A stretch of DNA of 64,000 nt, taken from positions 248,001 through 312,000 of the forward strand of contig NW_012236505.1 in assembly GCF_000787575.1 (NCBI RefSeq), written 5' to 3'. Shown piece by piece: positions 22,428-32,064 of the stretch. Both the position numbers and the translations under genes were made by a program. This DNA is from Acytostelium subglobosum LB1 (Eukaryota > Evosea > Eumycetozoa > Acytosteliales > Acytosteliaceae). The notes beneath the pieces were generated by a model. That model saw only the letters and a list, made by a program, of their open reading frames with translations. It was not told the DNA's origin and ran no database searches. Numbering within the stretch: position 1 is the first letter of the stretch; every line of letters begins with the position of its first letter.

Positions 22428-22875
22428 GATGATCATTACATGTCAACAACATCATAAAACAGTGTTTGTTTTTTAACTTTGTCCTAATCCCTGGATTACT
22501 GGATCCAACGTTTATAAATGAGTAAAACAAGTGATGGATCATGCGCGAACCGCACTCGCCCAGAGATTGTAAGTTGGAAAACGACCATCACCTGGCTGTG
22601 TTTATCCAAAAAAGGGATGCCTGGTTTGTTTGACAGATTGATTGTATGTTTGTGTGTGTAGACGCGAGGTGATGTGTTTTATTTGTGTTGTGTGTGTAGT
22701 GTAGAGTGTCGTGTGGGGTTGTATTACTTCATTTGGATTCAACTTCAACAACATCAATGAATGAATGACACTCTGACTCGCACTATCATTCTCACTCATT
22801 AAAGATCAATCATTACCTAACATAACTATTATATATATAAATACATATAATATTATATTAATATATTAATTAATA
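22428..22875. other. Intergenic
   Basis: Lies between two plus-strand genes. It holds a 47-codon ATG frame at 22518-22661, followed by TGTGTG-rich sequence and an AT-rich promoter next to the CBS gene. Confidence 0.5.
22518..22661 (+). CDS. Possible small ORF, 47 residues
   Basis: ATG frame beginning MSKTSDGSCANRTRPEI. A GTAAGT donor-like site sits right after this segment, so it could be a first exon rather than a full ORF. No homologue recognised. Weak. Confidence 0.2.
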   Translation: MSKTSDGSCANRTRPEIVSWKTTITWLCLSKKGMPGLFDRLIVCLCV

Positions 22876-23942
22876 ATGACTGGAAATAATAATAAGTTTA
22901 TGTGTACAGTTGGAAGTATTGTACCAAATGATGCTTCACAATTGTATACTGTAAGGTCAACTGATAGTGTAGCCACTGCTATAAAGTTGATGACAGAGAA
23001 GCATATTTTGTCAGTGCCAGTATTTGATGTAGAACATAGAGTATTCAACAGATTCTTGGATATGATTGATATTACAACTTTCTGTTTGGATCAGTTATCA
23101 GACAAGTTGGACAATGTCGACAACATATTAGCCGTAAAGGATATATTCAACAATACAAAGTGTGGAGATATATGCGGTATGTTTGTTAATATCAATCTAT
23201 CAATATCATTTTAAGATAGATACTAACCATTACGCGTTAAGATGCCTCTGGAAGGAATCCATACCGTGCAGTTGAGTCAAGAGCATCACTTTTGAATGCT
23301 GTTGAACTAATGGTGAAATGGAATGTCCATCGTTTACCTGTAATTGACTCTGAAGGAAATATGGTATCCATCTTGACACAATCAAGAGTGATTGGTTATA
23401 TCAATGATAACCTTCGAGAGATTGACCCTAAACTACTTAGAAGTACTCTTTCCAAGATGGAGAGTTTGGGTACTAGTGAGGTGATCGGTGTCACAGAGGA
23501 ATCCGCTGTTTTGGATGCTTTCAAGATAATGAAAGAAAAGAAAATCAGTGCTGTGGCTGTAATCATTGAAGATGGTACTATCGTTGGCAACATCAGTGCC
23601 TCTGATATCAAGATGATTGGACCTGAGGGCACCTTTGCCAGCAGACTCCAACTCACTGTAAGAACATTCCTTAACATGATACCAAAGGATCCAACAGAGA
23701 ATGAGCATGTATGTATATTGCCTATATTTAGTTTGGTTAATAATTTTAGAGTTATTAACATAACATACATTTAATATTAGTTGAGCTCTGTTGTCCAAGT
23801 ACAAGGATCAACTACATTCGAGGACTTGTTGGAGAAATATTTGTTGACCAAAGTTCATAGAGTGTACATGTTGGATGACAACAAAAGAGCATCAAGAATT
23901 ATCTCTCAAGGTGATGTTCTCAAATGTATCATTGACAACTAA
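22876..23942 (+). CDS. Four-CBS-domain protein
   Basis: Three exons (22876-23176, 23242-23708, 23781-23942), 309 residues made almost wholly of four CBS repeats: VRSTDSVATAIKLMTEKHIL, RASLLNAVELMVKWNVHRLP (with PVIDSEGNMVSILTQSRVI), EESAVLDAFKIMKEKKISAV (with GTIVGNISASDIK), and TTFEDLLEKYLLTKVHRVY. CBS pairs bind adenine nucleotides or S-adenosyl ligands. The size and plan match AMPK-gamma/SNF4-like proteins and plant CBSX5/6-type stand-alone CBS proteins. I cannot tell which; the characteristic gamma-subunit residues were not checked. CAAT repeats after the stop are in the plus orientation. Confidence 0.88.
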
Positions 23943-26082
23943 ACTAAACTTGTTCAACAATCAATCAATCAATCAATCAAACATATATTATTACATTAAA
24001 TAATCATATTGCATTAATACTAAAAGAGGTAGTAAATCTTTGTTTATTCATTCACATCATTGTGTCCAATTCAGTTGAAGTTGTTGATTCAATGGGATGT
24101 CCAAAACAAAAAGTTGGATGACCTAATTTGGATAAAAATAATTTTAATAATAATGATGATCCATTACTTCTCAATCTAGTCTTTACAACCATTAACAGTA
24201 AGTGGGTGTTGGTCCTCGCGATGGTACAATGTGGTGGTCCTTTCATAAGTATATGAAACAATGAATAGTAATTAATAAACCATTCAAACTGACAATGACA
24301 TTATTAATATTTATTAAACATGTCGGTATCTCCTCTGGATTAGTATATGTAGAGTGAAAAGATAATAATAGATTATCAATGTAATAACGATCAGTATATT
24401 TGAGTATAGTTACGACAACGGTATGTCTCGGAGAACAATCAATCAATCAATCATTCAACTTAAACCAAACGTTTATTTATTGTTCTGAATTGTTAAAAGA
24501 ACCACAGTGGCAATGACACTTTAATGAAACAATAGTAGAACAAAGCACATTTAAGTAATTTGTATAAGTAGTAGTTGTCATTGTAAGAGTAGTAGTAGAG
24601 TTAGAAGTGTGTGAGTGACAGAATGACCCGAGTCTATCCATATCAGGCAATAATAAGACTTGACAAGTTGTTAATAGTTGCAACTTCACCTTGAACCACC
24701 TATAACCACCACTTCATCACTTAATTAATCACTTAATCATCCATCCATCTATGCTTTGCTTATTTGTGTGCCATGTCATCAATGTGTACCTGCTGCTGCT
24801 GCAGCTCATACATACACACTCCCACCATCCATCATCCACTTATGTGTATGTTTGTTAGTTGTCAATAAGGAATAAACAGGACCTAAAGCATGTTGACGAA
24901 AATTAACTTACCATTCCACACTCACACACATGCCTTTCCACATATCAGACGGGTGTGTGAGTGTTTGTGTGATTGTGATGGAAGTGTTAGAGTAGTGGTG
25001 GTGTGTGTGTATCTCAAGATACATATGTGTGATGTGTGTATGTGTGTGTGTTCTGTTATTTGTGTGATTGTTCTCTATGTTGCGGATCACTCTCCACCAC
25101 TATCACCACCAACTCAACACTCTGAATGGAACTAAGGTAAGGGTGATGTTTGTTGTTTAATTGTCATTATAATCAAAGCAACAAACAGGAGCATCATATT
25201 TAGTGTTTCTGTCTACAAATATTATTCAATAACAACAACAATAATAATTAAGTTTCAATCAAAAAACCCGTCTACTACTACAAGTACTACTACACTACTA
25301 CTATTACTACTATTACTATCAGGTATAATAATCACTGCACTTGCACTGCCAAAACACTCGGGTACGACATCCACCCACACCACTACCCGGCTGGACACAC
25401 CCTCCAGGCAACCATCAATCAATCAATCCAATCCATCCACATCAACTCAACTCAACTCAATTCAGTCACCACACACTCATTCACTCATAACAACACTTGT
25501 TGGTGTTTCGCAACACAATCACGACCACTCACTCATTCACTCCTAACACCCGTTGGATCAACAACACTGTTCATTCATTCATTCATTCATTCATACACTC
25601 AATTATTGACCATACATCCATCCATCAATCCATCAATCGATCAATCAATCAATCACTAACTAACTCACATCCAACCATCCATCCATTCCATCCATCCAAT
25701 CTAGTTGACCATTCACATATTAATATTTTTAAAGTTTAAAGAGAGTGATAGGTGATTGAGCAAGATAGGGATCAGTATCCAATTTAAGACATTGATACAT
25801 ATACATTAATATATATTTATAATTTATAATTATATACTTCAACAACAACAGCATATTAAGTAATAGCAATATTTCCAGGTTTATTCAGACCACCTTATCA
25901 AACCAACATTTGACCTTATTCTGTATTTCTATACTCAGTAATTCACTCCATATATATATATACATATATTCAATCATTCAATCAATATATATTATATACT
26001 CCAACGACATATCACAATATCATTCAAACATTCACAATAATAACAAGTTAACTCCAACTACAAATATTTAATCAAACAAATA
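23943..26082. other. Long repeat-rich intergenic region
   Basis: 2.1 kb without a convincing gene. Minus-strand frames at 24052-24261 and 24243-24446 have fair composition (SPRHTVVVTILKYTDRYY; KLGHPTFCFGHPIESTTSTE) and might be two exons of a small gene, but tetramer orientation nearby suggests plus-strand transcription, so I do not call it. From 24900 to 25140 the sequence is TG/CA-rich; from 25250 to 25700 it is made of ACTACT, CAAT, ATTC and CATC repeats, probably the leader of the F-box gene. AT-rich promoter from 25800. Confidence 0.5.
25400..25700. repeat. Tetranucleotide array (ATTC/CAAT/CATC)
   Basis: Successive short tandem arrays: ACTCAACTCA, CATTCATTCATTC, CATCCATCAATC and AATCAATCAATC. 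The plus orientation matches the downstream plus-strand F-box gene. Confidence 0.85.
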
Positions 26083-27625
26083 ATGAAGATGGAAGCATTT
26101 GCATGTTTTGGAATTAGGTCCAAGAAGAAGGCGATGTTGGAGAAACAAATGCAGTTGGAATTGTCAGAGGCAGAGAAGAACCCAAACTATATGAACCAAC
26201 TGAGCACAGAGTTGATAATTTATATACTCAAATGGATGACTATACCCGAACTCTGTATACTGGCGCGAATCAACAAGCGCTTCAAAGAGTGCTGCTACGA
26301 CGCCACACTCTGGAGGAATCTGGCGATGAACTCCAACATGCCCCGCAAGAAGATTATCGCCGCACTCAAATCGATGGAGTCTACCGCGCGTCTACAGTCG
26401 GTCAGAATGATCAACTTGAACAACCCATCTATCAAGCAAGCTACGATCGACTACATTGTCACGCACACTCCACAGCTCAAGGAGGTCCGACTTCACAACC
26501 TGCGTCTGACAGAGAAGACGTCCAAGCTACTGGTGGCCAAGTGCCCCAACCTCGAACAGGTCTACATGGATGGTGGTCGCACCAGCGACGAGTGTCTGGA
26601 GCTGCTGGCTAATGGTGCCGTTAAGTTGAAATCCATTAACCTTCACAAGGTAGAGAACATCACCACCACAGGCATCTGCCACATCATCAAGAACACCAAC
26701 CTCTCCTTCCTCAACTTTAATGGTATCTCTGGTTGGGACATCAGAACTCTGGCACCATATTGTGGTAAGTAGTCTAGTCATCACTACCTTGTGGGGGCGG
26801 AAACACTTCAAACAGTCGACTAACTTATCCAAACTTCCAGCCCATTTCACATCGATGGATCTAGGTTCAAGTAACAACTTGAGTGATGACGACTTGAAGG
26901 CATTGACAAGACAATGCAAGAAGTTGAAGTTCATATCGTTAAAGAGCTGCAAGCTCATTACAGATCATGGCGTGTTGGAGTTGATCAACGATTGTCCACA
27001 ATTGATGGATCTGAACTTGGCCAGCTGCAACAAGATCACCAGAACCAGCGTACAACATGTTCTTCAGCAACTGCACTCTCTGACAACACTCAACCTGGGC
27101 AGCTTCAAGAACCTGCATCCAATCATCTTCCCCAAGAATCCATACCGTCTGCTAAACACGCTGACCAATATCGATCTCTCCTACACAGACGTCAACGACG
27201 ACGACATCAAGCAGCTGACAGAGTACGCAGCCAACCTGAAGAATCTGAGGCTGTGTGCATGTGTCGAGGTCACTGACCACTCAATGGTGTTGATCGCTAC
27301 ACACTGCAAGAAGTTGGCCAACGTCGACCTGTCGCGTGACCAACAGCCAGGCTCCTCTCAGAACAAGGGTCCAATGAAGATCACCCTGGAGACTGTCGAG
27401 GCATTGTTCCTCAATTGCCAAGACCTTCAAAAGGTGTCATTGTCCTACTCGAGCAGGAACAACATCACCAAGAGGAGTGTCATGGAGCTGCACGAGAGAA
27501 GGACTGCCATTGGTTGGAAGAACGTCAACTTTACTCTCAACGAGGAGAACATCGTATTGAACAACAACAATGTCATCAACAACAACAACAACAACTTGCT
27601 AAACTCTAGCAATAACAACAATATT

Positions 27626-27685
<60 letters not shown>

Positions 27686-27778
27686 AATATTAACAGCAAC
27701 AACAACAACATTAATAATCCAAACATCAATAACTTACAGTTACCTCCTCCATTGGCCAATGGCACTCCACAGAGTTAG
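26083..27778 (+). CDS. F-box and leucine-rich-repeat protein
   Basis: Two exons (26083-26764, 26841-27778), 539 residues. An F-box lies at about residues 38-85 (QLSTELIIYILKWMTIPELC ... CCYDATLWRNL). It is followed by around a dozen LRRs of the cysteine-containing type, e.g. LKFISLKSCKLITDHGVLEL, LMDLNLASCNKITRTSVQHV and LKNLRLCACVEVTDHSMVLI. Such proteins recruit substrates to SCF (Skp1-cullin-F-box) ubiquitin ligases. The C-terminus is a long Asn run coded mostly by AAC, then PPPLANGTPQS. The substrate is not predictable. Confidence 0.88.
27540..27740 (+). repeat. AAC/AAT repeat coding polyasparagine
   Basis: Nearly pure AAC triplets with a few AAT and AGC codons, giving a run of more than forty Asn. 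Typical of dictyostelid proteins; the use of AAC fits the moderate GC of this genome. Confidence 0.92.
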
Positions 27779-28088
27779 AGTGTCAGTGGACATATCTCAT
27801 ATATATATAACTTACAAGACCAATCCAGCAGAGGTCTGCGATTGATCAATAAACTCCGATTCCTCGCGTTACCCAAAATGTCTAGTCTGTTGCCAATGTC
27901 TGTTCGTGGAAGTTTGGTAGTTTGGCTGTGTGGCGCTGTTCGCTTGTCTTGACTTTGATGTTTGTCTGTTGTTTGTTAACATAATGTGCATAGTTGGGTT
28001 TATTGTGTATCTCGATTGCTGTTAGGCTTGTTACTGTTGCTGTTGTTGTTGTTATTTGTTATATAATCAATCAATCAATCGCATTCAT
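27779..28088. other. Intergenic between convergent genes
   Basis: 3' flanks of the F-box gene and SDHC. Contains plus-oriented CAAT repeats at about 28067. No further feature. Confidence 0.6.
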
Positions 28089-28876
28089 TTAGGCTGAAGC
28101 CAACTCGATGAATGAAACAGCCAATGAAAGAACTACTGAAGCAGCGACAATGACCATTCCAGTGACCTCTGCTGACTTGGTGTTGATACCCTTCAACAGT
28201 GTATCCCAGTACTAATATATATAAAGAATGATGTTAATACAATCGATATCTATCTGTCTGTCTGTCTGTCTCTGTTTGTCTGTCAACATACCAGATGTCT
28301 AGCACCAGCAAGAGTATGGAAGACCAATGGGAAGGTGACAAAGAATCTAGTTGGGTAGATGAGCTCTGGGTAAAGAGTCTTGAACTGTTGAATGTAGAAT
28401 GGGACGTCATGAGCGCCAAACACTGCGAGACCTGTCAATGTAGCAAGACCTGTTGTTGATCAAGTTGATTGATTGATGTGAGTGAATGAACGAGTGATTG
28501 AGTGTTGAGTCAACTACTACTACAACTGAGACTTACCAACACCGATGGCAATACCAGTAGCACGATGAGTGATCGAGAGGATGGCTGGGAGTGGCAGCTT
28601 GTAGATGGTGAGATGTGGAGAGGTTGGACGCTTTGGGGTGTGAACATCCTCGAGCTTGGTCTCGACCATGGTGAATGGCTTGGTGGAGAAGAGGCGACGG
28701 CCTGGCGACTCGATTCTCATCTCGGCATTCTTGGCCGTTGGGAACAGGCTCTGATGCTCCTGCTGATCAAAGACATGAGACAGTGGGGCAGAGACTGAGC
28801 CAACGACAGCCGAGTTATAGTTCTTGAAAGACGTGAGTCTGTTGTTGAGGATATTGATCGTTCTTCCTGCGTACAT
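28089..28876 (-). CDS. sdhC: Succinate dehydrogenase cytochrome b subunit
   Basis: Three exons (28876-28537, 28449-28292, 28211-28089), 206 residues. Membrane anchor of mitochondrial complex II, which binds haem b and ubiquinone. The signature [20 protein letters not shown] followed by [10 protein letters not shown] is the family motif with the quinone-site Ser and Arg. The second conserved block, [14 protein letters not shown], carries the likely haem-ligand His. Three membrane helices are visible, the last ending [15 protein letters not shown]. The first 80 residues, rich in Arg/Ser/Thr, act as the mitochondrial presequence. Confidence 0.94.
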
Positions 28877-29012
28877 TGTATGTATATATATATAAAGTTG
28901 CTACTACTAGTAATGTTCTTGTGAAAGTGAATGAATTTGATGAGTTGTGTGATTGTGTGTTGTGTTTGATCAGTCAGTGAAGTAATGTGTGAATGACCAG
29001 TTAGTTTTTTTT

Positions 29013-29105
29013 ATGCAAAACGCACAAGAACTTCAAAGTCCGACACCCAAGGAGTTGTTTGTTCAACTTCTAACTGACATTAAGACCTTAAGAACACTTT
29101 GGTAA
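29013..29105 (+). CDS. Possible micro-ORF or first exon
   Basis: ATG frame of 30 residues (MQNAQELQSPTPKELFVQLL and on) with an amphipathic helical pattern, after a T-run. The stop TAA is inside GGTAAGTAAT, which is also a good splice donor, so this may be exon 1 of a spliced gene whose second exon I could not fix. Confidence 0.35.
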   Translation: MQNAQELQSPTPKELFVQLLTDIKTLRTLW

Positions 29106-29139
29106 GTAATAGACCCAATGATATTGTCAAAGAAATCTC

Positions 29140-29324
29140 CAAAGTATACTTTGTGACTGCCTTAATAATTACCAAAGTATACCAAAGTGAGAGCCAAAGT
29201 AATCGTACAAGAATTTTGAAGACCAAATAATTGCACATCTCAATAAATAAATCTATCGATTATTATTCAACCTTAAAATAATGGATTAATCACTTTCACT
29301 TATCTGTTCCAAAAGTATACTTTG
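29140..29324. promoter_or_regulatory. Repeated AAAGTATACTTTG palindromes
   Basis: CAAAGTATACTTTG at 29140-29153 is a perfect 14-bp palindrome. A near copy, CCAAAAGTATACTTTG, lies at 29309-29324, and a tandem half-site form, CCAAAGTATACCAAAG, at 29171-29187. Possible binding sites of a dimeric factor upstream of the gene at 29571; not a known motif to me. Confidence 0.4.
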
Positions 29325-29570
29325 TCTATTACTATGTCGCTGACTAAGATTGGATTGAGATAATATATTGATATTTAAATCTTCAAGGAATAGTAAAGTT
29401 TTTTGTGTGCAAAAGTTGAAGAAAAAACTAAGATTGATCTTTTAGTGGGGGACAACAGACTTCTGATGAATGGTCATCATCTGTTTGATTGAATGAACAC
29501 ACATATTTCAATCATTTATTCAATTCAACATAGTCAATCATACAGATATTAGATATTCATTAAATTATAT

Positions 29571-31993
29571 ATGTCAAAGATGGGATTCTCAAAGAAAGTA
29601 TTTTCAAAGTCAAAGTCCTCCATTGAGGAGCAAGATTGTTATTACAATGACAACATGTGGGACTCTGACGTGATGCAGGCTCAAGCCAAGAGTCAATTTG
29701 CTGCACCCTCCCATGCTACACTGATACCAACTGATGAGTGTAAGTTTGAATCCATCATTTGGACATGGTCACATGACTCACTCACTCACTCAATCATTCA
29801 ATCAATCAATCAATCATTTTTTAGCAAAGAAGATTAATGTTAAACTACCATTGTCAGAGTGGAATAGATTGTTGACGGATAAACAAAAGACTAGTGTCCA
29901 GGCATTCTCCATTGAGAAGGCAAACTATGTTGGTTTCGCTCAATCACATTCTACAGAGTTGTTGTGTGAGTTTGACATTTTGGTCTTCGCATCCGATCAG
30001 AAGATCACATTGCTTCCAGCATCAATCGCACTAAAGTCATCCACCGTATTATATTCGGACCAGATATCCAACAACAATCCATCACATGTTGATCAATTGT
30101 CATGCATTGGTGTCGAGCAAAATGCCTACAAATTCTTTGCCGAGGCACCCGGTCGCTACCTCGTCAAACTCGAGGTGCTGGTCAACTACCTGACCGCCAA
30201 GAAGAATGGCTTTGGTTTTGCCTCACCCAAGGCAACATTCAACAAGTTGGCCATCTCTGTGCCCAAGGACGTTCAGATCAAGATCGACCCAGTGTCCGAG
30301 CAAGGACAGAAGGAGGAGAAGTCCATCGAGAATGGAGTCACCATCACCAAGTCTGTGGCTAATGTGCCACCCGCCTCATACATCAAGATACAATGGACAG
30401 ACTTTGAGTCAGGCGAGGCGGTCCAAGCAAGTGTCTCTGAAGGTGCCACTGTCTCACCAACATCGGCAGCATTGCCACCAAAGCAGGCAGAGCAAACCAA
30501 GGTCACAGTTCAACAGTACACCATGTGTTCAATTGGCGAGGGTGTGGTAGTGATCAACAACAGCATGAAGTACAGCGTCATCTCTGGACAGATATCATCA
30601 TTCGAAATCATTCTTGGCAATCACCTCAATGTGCTCTCGGTCGAGGGCTACGACATCAAGAAGTGGGAGTGCTTCCCCATCGCCCCACTGATCGACATAC
30701 CAGGCTCCAAGACTGCGGTCACGGAGAAGCTGCTCAAGATCATCCTCAACTCGCCAGTGGAGGACCACTATCTATTCAATATCATCTCTGAGATTGAGAT
30801 GGAGTCGACCTCTGGAGAGATCACCATCCCAAGCGTCAGATGTCGTGGAAGCGAGATCTCTCGTGAGAAGGGATTCTTAGTGTGCGAGTCGACCGCAAAC
30901 GTCGAGGTGGAGCACATTGCACGCGATGGTTTGACCATGATTGACAAGACAGAGGTGCCAGAGGCCCTGGCGCGCATGGCCAGCGGCCCTCTGCTCCTGT
31001 CCTACAAGTTCCTGGATCCCAAGTATCGTCTGCAGATCAAGATCACCAAGCATTCAGACCTCCCCGTACTTGTGGCCATCTGTGAGAAGGCACACTATCT
31101 GGCGACACTGAGCTCCGAAGGATCACTGCTCAAGAAGTTAATCTTCTCCATCCGTAACACACAACAACAGTACATTCGTGTAACCATTCCACATCAATTC
31201 GAGATCTGGTCAACGAGTATGTAGTAGTTCCAGAGCCAACATGATGTATGAATCTGGAACCATTCCACTTACCCACTCACTCCTTAATCAAACATTAGTT
31301 GTTGACTCAAAGGCAGTCAAGCCAGCATTGGATGAGAATGGCACTGTGATGATACCTTTGAACAAGTCAAGTGGAACTGAGAGGGGCATTCAGAAGCCCT
31401 TCCAGGTCGTCATTGTCTACAAGCACACAGAAGATCTTGAGCTTCATAACTCTGGCACAGTGGCGCTCAAGTTCCCATCGATCGACATCCCCATCAGCCA
31501 TCTGTACATTTCACTGTTCCTGCCCAAGGACTACTCATACGACAAATGCACAGGCAACATCAAGGAGGTCAGCTACCTGTATGGTGCGCCCTCTGACGAG
31601 GATGGAACGTCGGGCGTCCGCCAACTAAGCAGTGCACGTGGTCGCGCACGTGCCCCACAGGAGCAGATGCAGATGCAAATGCAGGTACAATACAACACCA
31701 TGTCCAACGCCAATCCTATGTACTCTCAAAATGACGAAAGAGGAGTCAACCCATTGTACGATGGTATGACACCAGGTGGTGGCGAGGACTCTAAAGACAC
31801 AGCAGGACTCAAGCCAGTCATTGTTAACTTCCCCAAGACAGGCGTTCGCATCTGTTTGGAGCAATTGTTGGGTATGTATCATACAGTCAGTGAGTCACAG
31901 ACGCCAATCAAACTAACTCATTCATTCTCTTTAGTGATCTCAACTGAGATATCCATTCAGACAAAGTACAAGGAGAAGCGTGGATGCTGTTAA
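29571..31993 (+). CDS. Uncharacterised large protein ending in Cys-Cys
   Basis: Four exons (29571-29739, 29825-31216, 31299-31871, 31935-31993), 730 residues. No signal peptide or membrane helix. The body alternates hydrophobic beta-type strands (e.g. STELLCEFDILVFAS, GRYLVKLEVLVNYLT, HLYISLFLPKDYS), suggesting several beta-sandwich domains. A low-complexity Gln/Met segment lies near residue 630. The chain ends KYKEKRGCC, a basic patch plus terminal Cys-Cys as in geranylgeranylated Rab proteins or palmitoylated tails, so membrane attachment is possible. I recognise no family. Intron 2 has the GGAACCATTCC dyad. The gene itself is certain; function is unknown. Confidence 0.85.
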
Positions 31994-32064
31994 AGACAGA
32001 TGTGAAGAGGTTGTATTGGGGAGAGAGGGGAGTATGTGTTTGTTTGTTTGTTTGTTGATAGCCA

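Larger units (their letters stand above)
28877..29570. other. Intergenic with a small ORF and palindromes
   Basis: Divergent promoter region between sdhC and the plus-strand gene at 29571. Contains the 30-residue frame at 29013 and AAAGTATACTTTG-type palindromes at 29140 and 29309. Confidence 0.55.

Noticed and set aside
24052-24446. Two minus frames that might be exons of a small gene
   Set aside because: A joining intron can be imagined but nearby tetramers point to the other strand and no family is recognised.
24890-25739. Open frames of 60-81 codons
   Set aside because: Built from TG and ATTC/CAAT simple repeats.
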